64,000 nt of DNA from Semisulcospira habei. Its lineage: Eukaryota > Mollusca > Gastropoda > Semisulcospiridae. The notes beneath the pieces were generated by a model that had not been told where the DNA came from, ran no database searches, and saw only the letters and a program-made list of their open reading frames with translations. The stretch is from NCBI GenBank assembly GCA_036245525.1, contig BTPG01000001.1:176500164-176564163 (forward strand). The letters are read 5' to 3'. Both the position numbers and the translations under genes were made by a program. This document shows, one piece after another, positions 29,325-37,896 of this stretch (the first letter of the stretch is position 1; the number at the start of each line of letters is the position of its first letter).

Positions 29325-29540
29325 AAAAAAGTTTTCTTGTTGTCCTTGTAACTTGAGAAATCTGTCCGAGTGTCTTATGACTTGGGTTAAGAACTTATGA
29401 TAACTAACGTCAAAGTTACTTGTAAGTTGTAGGTAACTTTGAAATTAGTTATCAAGTAAGATCACATTATTCTAGACAGTTCATGAACAGTAACTTCATA
29501 AGTTATTCACAGGCAAAGTTTTTTTTTTTTCATTATAAAA
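29325..29540. other. C-D spacer of element 2 resembling an element 1 terminus
   Basis: No gene is present. The blocks AAATCTGTCCGAGTGTCTT, GTTAAGAACTTATGATAACTA and GTAACTTTGAAATTAGTTAT correspond in order to the reverse complement of 3290-3430, the inner flank of the left TIR of element 1. Then a unique AT-rich stretch with a T-run and CATTATAAAA leads to gene D. The spacer therefore looks like a healed end. Confidence 0.6.
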
Positions 29541-29954
29541 ATGAATCAAGACGAATTACTTCTTCTTAATGATATCAATGCGGTAGAGAACAAAGACTTA
29601 GACTCGAAAAAACAACGCATTCTTTCTGTTATTGTCTCAGGCAAATCAAAGACTTATCTAGGAAAACAATACATGGTAGAGGACATAGAGTCTCTAACCG
29701 CTGACGAGCTATTCAAGCTTCATGCTAAATATGAAAACCACATTGCCTCACTAATGACACGCGATTTAAGCAGGTCTCTTATTTACCTATACACAAAAGC
29801 TGTAAGTCACTTCCTACCTGTAGACACTGACAGCCTTTCACACGACCTCGAAAGCAATCCTATAGTTTCAAGTTCGATTGGCAAATTAGCATGTACCATG
29901 TTTTACAAGTTTGGCAATTACCTTGCACCTGCCGTAACCCTTGATGGTAACTAG
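29541..29954 (+). CDS. Gene D: small conserved Polinton protein, element 2
   Basis: 137 residues, ATG immediately after CATTATAAAA. It is mostly helical, with charged N-terminal and more hydrophobic C-terminal parts. Motifs shared with the element 1 fragment are MNQ..LLLL, SGKSK.YLGKQY, DIESL.ADEL and KYENHIASLMT.DLSRSL. Similar small proteins occur with these elements in other invertebrates; no enzymatic signature is seen. It overlaps gene E by 11 bases, which suggests a shared transcript with E-F-G-integrase. Confidence 0.68.
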   Translation: MNQDELLLLNDINAVENKDLDSKKQRILSVIVSGKSKTYLGKQYMVEDIESLTADELFKLHAKYENHIASLMTRDLSRSLIYLYTKAVSHFLPVDTDSLSHDLESNPIVSSSIGKLACTMFYKFGNYLAPAVTLDGN

Positions 29955-30450
29955 TAGTTATATCGATTTTTCAAAAATAAATTTTACTGCAGAAGAAAAA
30001 GGAAGTAACCAATGCGACGAGAACGACCCTGTTTTGACACAGGTTCAAACTGTGACGAAGACTAAAAGTCCAGGCCGTGTTGATGCTGGAAAAAGATTAG
30101 CTGAATATAATAGGCAAAAAAAATTACAGCTTAAGGCACAAACAGAAAAGACTCATGTAACTGATCCACCGTCAGGATCGTCAGGACCTGTGTCAGTACC
30201 GTCACACCTTCATGAAAGTGAGAGACAAACAACTAAGTCTGACCCTGACCCCGAACCTCAAACAACAAAATATGTAGTTGCCGGATTTGTTGTCGGATTT
30301 GGTTACGTAGGTTATCAATTATACAAAAAATACAAACCACAGACTCGTACAGTGACCAAAAAATCAGACACTCCAAAAACAAAACCAGAAGTCGCCACAT
30401 TACCAGTAACATGCCAAAGCCGTTGGACCCATTTTTTATGCAGTAAATAA
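29944..30450 (+). CDS. Gene E: basic single-pass membrane protein, element 2
   Basis: About 168 residues from the ATG at 29944, inside the end of gene D. A basic block SPGRVDAGKRLAEYNRQKK lies near residues 43-61, then a Pro/Ser/Thr-rich stretch, a membrane segment (YVVAGFVVGFGYVGYQLY) around residues 115-132, and a Lys/Thr-rich tail. There is no signal peptide. The GKRLAEYNR block is a recurrent feature of such elements. Role unknown; membrane or nucleic-acid contact is possible. No ATAAAA motif precedes it, consistent with an overlapping operon-like arrangement. Confidence 0.65.
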   Translation: MVTSSYIDFSKINFTAEEKGSNQCDENDPVLTQVQTVTKTKSPGRVDAGKRLAEYNRQKKLQLKAQTEKTHVTDPPSGSSGPVSVPSHLHESERQTTKSDPDPEPQTTKYVVAGFVVGFGYVGYQLYKKYKPQTRTVTKKSDTPKTKPEVATLPVTCQSRWTHFLCSK

Positions 30451-30481
30451 AAATATTATTTTAATTTTTCTTGCCTAAGAA

Positions 30482-30712
30482 ATGAACGACTCAAAAAATT
30501 TAATGAACCTTGTGTATCACTCTGCCGTAATCAGCGGATTAGCAGTAGCTTATTCTATGCTGGGAAAAAGTCTACTCAAAATGAAATCAGCAGACCTCAG
30601 TAGACTCGATTTCGAAGACAGCACTAAGCTAATTGTAGTTGTTACAGCGTCGATTGCGACAAAAGACTTTCTTGTCAAGCAGGGAATTATTCCTGAAAAT
30701 GTTTCTATGTAA
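30482..30712 (+). CDS. Gene F: small membrane protein, element 2
   Basis: 76 residues with two hydrophobic stretches (SAVISGLAVAYSMLG and LIVVVTASIATKDFL). The ATG at 30482 lies 22 bases after the sequence TAAATAAAAATATTA, which is repeated exactly before gene G. It is probably a hairpin membrane protein. No family is named. It has no counterpart in element 1, where this region is deleted. Confidence 0.62.
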   Translation: MNDSKNLMNLVYHSAVISGLAVAYSMLGKSLLKMKSADLSRLDFEDSTKLIVVVTASIATKDFLVKQGIIPENVSM

Positions 30713-30723
30713 ATAAAAATATT

Positions 30724-31158
30724 ATGGCGACGATAGCTATTATGATAGGAGGTGCTATGGTTAATGCTCTGGCATTTAGTGGCTCTAATTATCTCTTTTC
30801 AAAAATGGGTAGAGAAGAATCTGCAGAAGAATTAAAACGTCATAATGAAGCATCTGAAAAACTTGCTCAAGCCCAGCAAGATTATGAAAAGAATAGAATT
30901 GAGAAACTTGATTTCATCAATGAAAAACTCAGGCTTGAAGGTCACGCACAGCATACGTTTTCAAATACAGACGAAGCAATCCGTGAGTATTTTTTAGTCA
31001 CGGGTGAAGATATGTCTATCCCAAAACCAAAACTAAGTGACTATTACAAACCAAGCACACAACAAAGAAACGGGGAGATAATCTTTGTTCTAGTGGGAAT
31101 GACATTTGTTTATTTTACAGGAGTTTTCATTGCTAGAAAAAATGGCAGCCGAAAATAA
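30724..31158 (+). CDS. Gene G: membrane-anchored helical protein, element 2
   Basis: 144 residues. An N-terminal hydrophobic segment (ATIAIMIGGAMVNALAFSG) is followed by a long charged helix (EELKRHNEASEKLAQAQQDY), a conserved-looking REYFLVTGEDM/LSDYYKPS region and a second hydrophobic segment near the C-terminus (IIFVLVGMTFVYFTGVF). The same architecture accompanies Polinton-type genes in cnidarians and molluscs. The last 17 bases overlap the integrase start. Possibly a particle membrane protein. Confidence 0.68.
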   Translation: MATIAIMIGGAMVNALAFSGSNYLFSKMGREESAEELKRHNEASEKLAQAQQDYEKNRIEKLDFINEKLRLEGHAQHTFSNTDEAIREYFLVTGEDMSIPKPKLSDYYKPSTQQRNGEIIFVLVGMTFVYFTGVFIARKNGSRK

Positions 31159-32101
31159 ACTATCAAAAATATATTACTCTCCATCAGGCTATTGGAAAGG
31201 AGCAACAGCTATTCAGAAATTACATGCCGCTGTGGGCGGAGATATAACACTCAATCAAGTCAAGCAATGGTTACAGAGACAGGCAATTTGGCAGATATAT
31301 TTACCTGCTCCAAGAAAAATAACAAGACCCCATTTTGAAAACACTACCCCAAATGACACACACCAAATGGACCTCCTGTTCTTACCACATGACACAATAA
31401 GAAAGAAACGATACAAGTATGCACTGACTGTTGTAGACATTGCTTCAAGGTATAAAGACGCTGAACCCATATCTGACAAAACAGCCAGTACAGTTGCTAC
31501 AGCATTAACAAAAATATATGGTCGAGGCCCTTTAAGATACCCCAGACTAGTGCAGGTTGATGATGGATCAGAATTCAAAGGTGCAGTTAATCAGTTATTT
31601 GCTAAGCATGGTGTACTGGTCAGACGCGGTATTCCAGGTGTGCACAGATCACAGGCAATTGTAGAAAATTTCAATAAACAGTTGTCAGAGAGACTTTTCA
31701 GTTACCAGTATTCTAAGGAACTCATGCATGACACCCGTAACACGGAGTGGGTTAAGAGATTACCACATGTGATAAAAGCAATGAATAATGAAGGACACCC
31801 TAAGCCTGCTGATGCTATTAAATTGAAAACAATTGCAGAGCCAAAAAAAGGGCCAACCCCACCTCCAGACACAAGTTTATTTACCAAACAGGTGAGATAT
31901 TTATATCAACCAGGGGAAGCTGAAAATGACATAAGACGCAGGGCGACAGACCCCATCTGGTCAACATCTGTTCATAATATAAAAAAAATAATCCCTGGTC
32001 CAGACGCAACAATATATTATCTGTATGAGCCTGCGCCTCAGAGGGCATTTGTCAGAGAAGAATTACAGATTATTCCCCCAGACACCGTTACGCATTTTTA
32101 A
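31142..32101 (+). CDS. Retroviral-type integrase (rve), element 2
   Basis: 319 residues; the ATG at 31142 was chosen because it fits the start of the N-terminal helix region and lies inside gene G. The catalytic core begins near residue 70. The acidic triad is seen as D77 (HQMDLLFL), D140 (VQVDDGSEF) and E175 (AIVENFNKQ), with 34 residues between the last two, as in DDE integrases of Polintons and retroviruses. The C-terminal part (VRYLYQPGEAEND onward) is beta-rich, as in SH3/chromo-like tails. It should join the TIR ends to target DNA with a 6-bp stagger, matching the short repeat around the element. Intact and probably the best-preserved enzyme here. The stop overlaps the PolB stop by 14 bases, tail to tail. 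Confidence 0.9.
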   Translation: MAAENKLSKIYYSPSGYWKGATAIQKLHAAVGGDITLNQVKQWLQRQAIWQIYLPAPRKITRPHFENTTPNDTHQMDLLFLPHDTIRKKRYKYALTVVDIASRYKDAEPISDKTASTVATALTKIYGRGPLRYPRLVQVDDGSEFKGAVNQLFAKHGVLVRRGIPGVHRSQAIVENFNKQLSERLFSYQYSKELMHDTRNTEWVKRLPHVIKAMNNEGHPKPADAIKLKTIAEPKKGPTPPPDTSLFTKQVRYLYQPGEAENDIRRRATDPIWSTSVHNIKKIIPGPDATIYYLYEPAPQRAFVREELQIIPPDTVTHF

Positions 32102-34488
32102 TCATTTCATCAACTAACTCATTGATTAGTTCATCAACCAGTTCATCAGCTATTTCTTCAGATAACTTGAGTCTGTAATGACCTGGTGCATAAGCTTTTT
32201 CCTTACTGAAAAACACTCGTTTCGTGTCCCCTACTGCTAGAGACTTCTTTTGTGTTTGGATCATTTCAATATTGTGTCTATTTGACCTCAGTGTTTTGTT
32301 TGGATAATCAGGCATCAGTTCTCCATCTAACACTTTCTTGTAATGTTCATGTCGAATGTCTTTATTTTTTATTGCTGTTTTCTTGATACCTTTGGCTTTG
32401 GATTGACTTCCCTTTTGATGCAGTATAGAATACATTTTTGATCTCAGTCCAACATACTCAACTATAGGCACACCATTTAGTTCATCCTTAAACTTTCCAG
32501 GCACTTTCTTGTTTTGTGTGCTGAACAGTGGATGGTCTTTAGGGTAATCAGGACTAGTGATGTAGCAGGCTGGGTCAAGTTTGTAGTGTAACAAACCCTT
32601 CTCACGGTAACTTTCAAATACGTCTGCTAGCAAACAAACGTCAGCTTTCAAGTACTGGTCGTGATAGTCACCAATTGTTTGACATCCTAACTTCCCCCAT
32701 GCATCAAGTGCGTGTTGATATTCAGAGTCAGAAATACCTTTGCCAGTTAGTGTAGAATAAAATTTCTCTTTTGGTGGCAGTCTTGTTTCTTCAAACACAA
32801 CCCAGTCACTGATGTACTCATATGGATAAACACCTTTTTTAATCAATTCTGGCTCAAAATATTTACTTGTTATTGGATACTCAGTCAGTCCTTCTGCTAG
32901 ACTAGCCAACCCTAAAGACAGATGTTGCATGGAGTCATAAAATGCTAATTTGTCTAACCTAAAAGTCAAGTATTTTTCAGTTGTCTGGGCAATGCAACTA
33001 ATTTTTTCTGTAAGACTCATCAACAGCCTGCATGATGATGTGTGAATCATATCCCTTCAGATTGTGGAAAAAGATTGGTAACTTATATGTCTTAGGATCT
33101 GTTTTTAATAACAAGTTACAATTGTTATGTGCAGCGCCTCTGTAACATCCAGTTATGTGATCATGGTCACGAACTTTATCACCCCCCAGAGGCTGTTCAC
33201 AAATCCAACACATCTCAGCTGTATCAAATTTCAGTTTGTCTTCTTCTGTCATCACCAAAGGCATCTGACATGTTGTGAGATACTGTACTACCTGACTATA
33301 CAGTTGTCTCATTTCTGTTAAAAACAGACATGCTGCATTTTCACCTCTGTAGATAACAGGCTCTGAATGAAGACCGTCTGACCTAACAATAATGTATCCA
33401 AAAGAACACACCACTTGGTCACTCAATTTTATAGTGTTTGGTAATGACTCTGGAATTGGACCTTCATATGGAACGACGAGTGATTCAAAATCTGCGTATA
33501 CTACAAACGGCAGCTTTTGTTGATTCCCATAGTTTTTAAAATACACTTGACTACCAGACTCTGGATACTTAAGTACAGTTTGTATGTCATCAGCTGACCT
33601 ACAATATAGAATGTGTTTATGTGCCACTGCAATAGAGGAGAATCTTTGTAAACATCTCTTACACACTTCCTGTTTACCATTATGTTTTGATACATGATTA
33701 TGAATTAGACGTGACATATTTCTGATAATTGTGTAGTGAAAGTTATCACCAGAGCTTATTAGCAACATATCAACATGTTTATCTTCTGACTGTCCATATG
33801 TTGGGGCAATTGGTGATACTCTAATTGGCTGTAACTTATTCTCTGACTCATTTTCCCATACAAACACATTCACGGATATACCAGGATTTAGTTTTTCAAA
33901 CAAGTCTATGTCCTCTATTTTAACAGGGAACTCAATGCCACTGAAGTTGAGTTCGTTTATAAATTTGGTATAGTTAGATACACGTTCAGGTTTTGTTTTT
34001 ACAAAATGAAGTTTAGAAAGCACACACCACATGAAACATAAATTATCATTGTTCTGAATATTGACGACAGCCTTTTTTTTTGCAACCTCAGTTGGAAGTG
34101 GTATCCATGATTTGCCTAAAATAGGATGATATCTTGACTGCTTTAGTTGTAGTTCATGTACAAGGCCTTCATGCCAGCCAGACCCTTGCATTTCTGCTCT
34201 GTCAATTGCTTCATGGAAGTCTGGTAACAATCTTTCTCTAAACACTTTCTCTAGTTCTCTTCTCGAATTAACTGTGTGCTGCCTTGTCGAGATATACGTT
34301 ACAATAACTTTACCAACATCTCTGACAAATTCTATTTTTGCAACAATCTGAATCTTTACACTATCAGAAAGAAGGTTATTTTGTATGACTAAAAAAGATC
34401 TTTCTATTGATTCATAGACATTGTAAATATTATATATAGGTAAGTCAGTTGTGTGAAACACGTTTCTTAATCTTTGACGGTTGTCCAT
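32088..34488 (-). pseudogene. Protein-primed-type DNA polymerase B, palm deleted and frameshifted, element 2
   Basis: The ATG at 34488 follows GACAAATAAAAAAG. In order: a unique N-terminal region, a Cys/His finger (VCKRCLQRF...HKHILYC), ExoI YADFES, an HNH/endonuclease VII-like block (CWIC, VRDHDHITGCYRGAAHNNCN), ExoII FHNLKGYDSH, ExoIII YHDQYLKADV, and the C-terminal thumb region (DYPKDHP, VPGKFKDE, EYVGLRSKMYS). Between ACYITSP and DYPKDHP (junction near 32550) the palm and fingers are absent, so no SLYP-like, KxxxNSxYG or DTD motif remains. A run of six A near 33001-33006 (read on the minus strand) shifts the frame by one base. It should not polymerise DNA. An autonomous relative would have to supply the enzyme. 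Confidence 0.88.
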
Positions 34489-34580
34489 CTTTTTTATTTG
34501 TCCGACAAAAAAATAAATAGAAAATTATATAATGAAAATGGCACTTTATTGACTAAAATCTATATAATAGACAAAATTAA
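34489..34580. other. Spacer between genes X and PolB
   Basis: About 90 A/T-rich bases. They hold the ATAAAA start motif of PolB and the stop region of gene X; nothing else is seen. Confidence 0.4.
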
Positions 34581-34976
34581 TCACCAACTAATAAGCCACT
34601 TCATTGATATGTCTTCTGTGGTATCATTTTCAAGCTTTTGCATGTGTAATATCGTTTTACTGACAGTAATAAATTTAACATTTTTATTTTCTTTTTTTAT
34701 TTGATAGTATATGTTTAAACACATAATCTTAAACCAGTCAGATTTAGCATCATAAACTAAAAAATTTGCTGTCCTATTATTATAAAGTGGAAAAGTATTA
34801 GAATATCCAAGATAAAAACTATATGTCATGTACATCTTCATCGGTGATGGGAGTTCTGAAAAAGGGCGTCTAACTTGTGTTTTTAAGTCACTAATAAGCA
34901 TAAAATCCCTGAAACTCGATGTAATATCCATGAATTTACCAATAGGCCAATTTTGATCCTCTTGTCCGTCCATCAT
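34581..34976 (-). CDS. Gene X: small protein between PolB and ATPase, element 2
   Basis: 131 residues, with the ATG after CTATAAAAA (a second Met follows at once). Shared with the element 1 copy are QNWPIG..MDIT and the overall length; the rest has diverged strongly, with many aromatic residues. No domain is recognised. Its fixed place with PolB and ATPase suggests a helper in DNA replication or packaging (inference). A terminal-protein role for protein priming is an untested alternative. Confidence 0.62.
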   Translation of the reverse strand: MMDGQEDQNWPIGKFMDITSSFRDFMLISDLKTQVRRPFSELPSPMKMYMTYSFYLGYSNTFPLYNNRTANFLVYDAKSDWFKIMCLNIYYQIKKENKNVKFITVSKTILHMQKLENDTTEDISMKWLISW

Positions 34977-35003
34977 TTTTTATAGACAAACCAAAAAGAT
35001 AAA

Positions 35004-35629
35004 TTAATTTACTAACCCATACCCTGTGGGCTGATCTGTCTTTAAAATGAGCTTTAGATGCTTAGTTGATTTCAGTTTATTTTTTACATCATCCCGTTCT
35101 TGCTTATTTGGAATGACATCGTTCTCTCTGAGACAGNNNNNNNNNNNNNNNNNNNNTCTTCAAAGCTGTCACGGTCCTTACAGTAAAACAAACAGATAAA
35201 CTTTAACTGTTCTCGAAAATCTTTCAGTACAGCATTATATTTCTGAGTGAGAATCCATACACTTATGTTTGCATGTCTGCCACTGAAGGCAAGTTCTGCT
35301 AGAGTGTTTCTCTTCTTGACAATGTCTTTTTCTGCAGAACAGTCATCAACTATGAACAATGTTGGCTGTCCTTCAAATTGCTTGTAAAAATATAGCAGGT
35401 AATCATTCAGTTTTTTTTCAGGGTCTACTAAATAGATGTTGCTGTCAGTCCAAATAAATAAACGGTTGTGATAAGCTTTGTTGTGTTTGATTGTTGGACA
35501 AAATATTACAATGTTTTCGAAATGATGAAGGTATCTTGTTTGTAAGAGGTTAAGAACAAATTCAGTCTTCCCACACGAAGTGGCGCCACAAAATAGGCCG
35601 CAATGTGAATCGTGCGTCATTAAGTCCAT
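35004..35629 (-). CDS. A32-like genome-packaging ATPase, element 2 (contains assembly gap)
   Basis: The ATG at 35629 opens a P-loop protein with Walker A GATSCGKT at residues 15-22 and Walker B TLFIVDDCS near residue 102. Then come a RHANISVWILTQ sensor-like block and a C-terminal LKLILKTDQPTGYGL, stop at 35004-35006. A32/FtsK-HerA ATPases pump DNA into capsids in Polintons and many large DNA viruses. The 20 N at 35137-35156 throw the literal translation out of frame. The homologue at 13400-13430 has no bases at that place, so the gap is likely zero-length and the gene intact. It is the outermost gene, next to the right TIR. Confidence 0.88.
35137..35156. other. Assembly gap (20 N) inside the ATPase gene
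   Basis: Flanks read GAGACAG and TCTTCAAAG on the plus strand. In element 1 the same two blocks are directly joined on the complementary strand. The gap length is therefore a placeholder. Confidence 0.9.
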
Positions 35630-35975
35630 TTTAAAAACACAATATAATCTGTTTGTACAAAAACACTATGCTTGCCTTTCTGGTTATAAAAGGGGTTTCA
35701 AACTAACCACTCACACCGCAAGCCTTATAATAATGACTACGAAAAGCTTGTCTGGTTTTATTTTCTCCCTACTTGGACGTCAGTGACGGTGTGCGGTCTG
35801 TGATTTTAGACCTTACACCCAGAAGCTGCAAGGTCTAAAATCACAGATAGGTCCGCCATTATCATGTTGGTTGGGTAAACAGCACGCAACACAAATGTCC
35901 GTGATCTGGTTTCAATTTAAATGCATAACAGGACAAGGCAATGTCCGTGATCTGGTTCAAACTAACAACTCACTC
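35630..35975. other. Right subterminal region of element 2 with a long hairpin
   Basis: CTGTGATTTTAGACCTT at 35798-35814 pairs perfectly with 35830-35846 across a 15-base loop. A block near 35895 (ATGTCCGTGATCTGGTT) is repeated near 35941. No gene is seen. It sits between the ATPase promoter and the TIR, a place for replication, packaging or transcription signals. Confidence 0.7.
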
Positions 35976-36578
35976 CCCGATTTTCTCCTCGAGTGATCTA
36001 AAACACTTGTAAAACATGGTGGGGTGTATACTAAATTGAATAATTGAGGTCTCTCCCGGGATTAAAGTTGTGGGTTTCAATTTAAAGGCATCACGCGACA
36101 GGGTAATAAATAACTGTATGAAAGGCTGATTGTCACCCACTGGAGCGAAAACAGGAAACCGTTTCACAACCAATTTTCAAGCCCAACTTTCTGGTTGTGA
36201 AATAGATGCAATCTTGTAAACTCACATGACTACACAACAGCTGTCTCTACCTACAGGTTATGACGGCAATAACTGCACCCAACAGGAATCCGGTTTCATC
36301 ACGCGACAGTCTTGAGCACAAAGGCCGATTGTTCAACAGCGCAATGTCCGTGTGCGTCGCAGCAGTCACGATGCATGAAGTGAAAACTTTTCACAGATAA
36401 ATTTTCACGTTGGACGTTTCATTTACGAACGACGTGGTGTTCCACATTTGGGAAATAACCTATATTAGAGATTTGTTCTATATTTTTGGTTTGCCCCAGA
36501 GTAAGAAAAATGACATAGTGGTTTAGTGACATACATTGAAGCGTTGACACAAAAAGGAATGCTAATTTGTTTTGTGTG

Positions 36579-36617
<39 letters not shown>

Positions 36618-36933
36618 TATTTGGGCATAGAAGACTATTGTTTACAATGGTGGTATGAACAGGAAGTAGACACTATTTCTCAGGAAGGCCAACTCTGACA
36701 GCATTGAGTGGTGGGGTGTGGGGGTGTGTGTGTGGGGGGGTGGGTGGGTGGTGTGTATTTCTCGGGAAGATATTTTAACTAGCCTTTTGTTTCCAAGGGG
36801 TTGGGGGACCTGACTGGGCAGATAAATCTGTTAAATGAATTTGGTCAAGTGCGTTTGTTTATTTACGGAAAGGATTAAATAAATCAATTGTTTCTTAAAT
36901 GGGTGTCGTTGTATTCTCCTATATACTTTCTCT
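35976..36933 (-). repeat. Right TIR of element 2
   Basis: Inverted copy of 20819-21784, ending CTATATACTTTCTCT. It contains two ATCACGCGACAG copies (36090-36101 and about 36298) and a shorter (GA)n run at about 36583-36614. The direct repeat ACACAAG follows at 36934-36940. Confidence 0.95.
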
Positions 36934-36940
36934 ACACAAG

Positions 36941-37896
36941 CACTTGTACACTGAGTAAAGCTCATTTGAGTGCATTGTTATGGGACCAGCAGTTGCGGCA
37001 CCAGTACAGGGTTTTACAGGAGTGTTCACAAGTTTGGCACACACATGCCTACTGCATCTGCAAGATGAGCTGAGGTGTTTTGAGACTCTGACAAGTGTGT
37101 TTTATATAAAAATGAACTGTACATAACCATTTTTCTATGCTACCTCCTAAATCAGCACTCCAGACACTTGTTAGCGTATGCTGCGTGTCCCACGTAGCAT
37201 AGTTTTGATTGTTTTGTGTAGTCTTTTTCCTGTGGGATAGCTCAATAGACTTAATGTTTACATTGCAGAGCTGTTTCATGACCCCTTTTGCCTAGGGAAA
37301 GATTGCCAGCAGCATATAGGGCATGGCAGCTGGTTACAGGCCTCTTCCAGCTTCTTGTCACCAGACAACAGGGTCAATGAGGATGCCTGGGTGTTGTCTT
37401 TTGGGCTGCCCTAAGATACACAAGGAAATGGCCTTGGGTCTGAAAGCTCATTTTTCATCAGTGTCAGTGTCATGGTAACTTTTTTAAGTTGTCCAGCCCA
37501 CCAGAAGTCAGTTTGACAGTATTGCATGCGTGTGTAAACTTGGAAAAACAGAAAAAGTAGGGAGGTAGGCAATGGAAAAATATGAAAAAAAAAAAACACT
37601 TTCATGTGCCTGTGTCTCAAATGCAACATTTCTGAAGATCAGATATATTACTTGATGTACATGCCAATTTTGGAGGCATTCTGACCATATCTAGGCTGTT
37701 TTTCATGGCATCAGATATGCATGGTCCAACACATCAACAGCATTGTAAACGCCACATCAAGGCACTTCACATAATGGGCCATAACATAAAGATGCAGCAA
37801 CTTTCAAGGGTGTCACTTTGGGTTTGACTTAGCTATTGTCTAAGGGTTGCACTGATGCCAGATTGAATGGTGTTCAGGTGGGACAAGTTTCTCTGA
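36941..37896. other. Right host flank of element 2, no gene seen
   Basis: Unique-looking DNA directly continuing the left flank at 20813. No frame with a recognised domain is present. Confidence 0.5.

Larger units (their letters stand above)
20819..36933. mobile_element. Polinton/Maverick element 2, 16.1 kb, near complete
   Basis: TIRs of about 960 bp (20819-21784 and 35976-36933) begin AGAGAAAGTATATAGGAG. The 7-base direct repeat ACACAAG lies at 20814-20820 and 36934-36940. It overlaps the first two bases of the left TIR, so the exact duplication is 5-7 bp, consistent with the 6 bp known for Polintons. Gene order: coiled-coil (+), capsid (-), P (+), V (-), A, B, C, D, E, F, G, integrase (+), PolB (-), X (-), ATPase (-). 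It lacks a recognisable Ulp1/adenain protease. PolB has lost its palm. The element is therefore integrated, young-looking and probably non-autonomous. Animal Polintons are also described as endogenous adintoviruses. Confidence 0.93.

Noticed and set aside
35084..35629. Truncated ATPase with a novel C-terminus
   Set aside because: The odd C-terminus comes from reading through 20 N out of frame; the true C-terminus is present up to 35004.
2937..36933. Elements 1 and 2 as an assembly duplication of one locus
   Set aside because: They differ in TIRs, gene order, degree of decay and protein sequence, so they are independent insertions.
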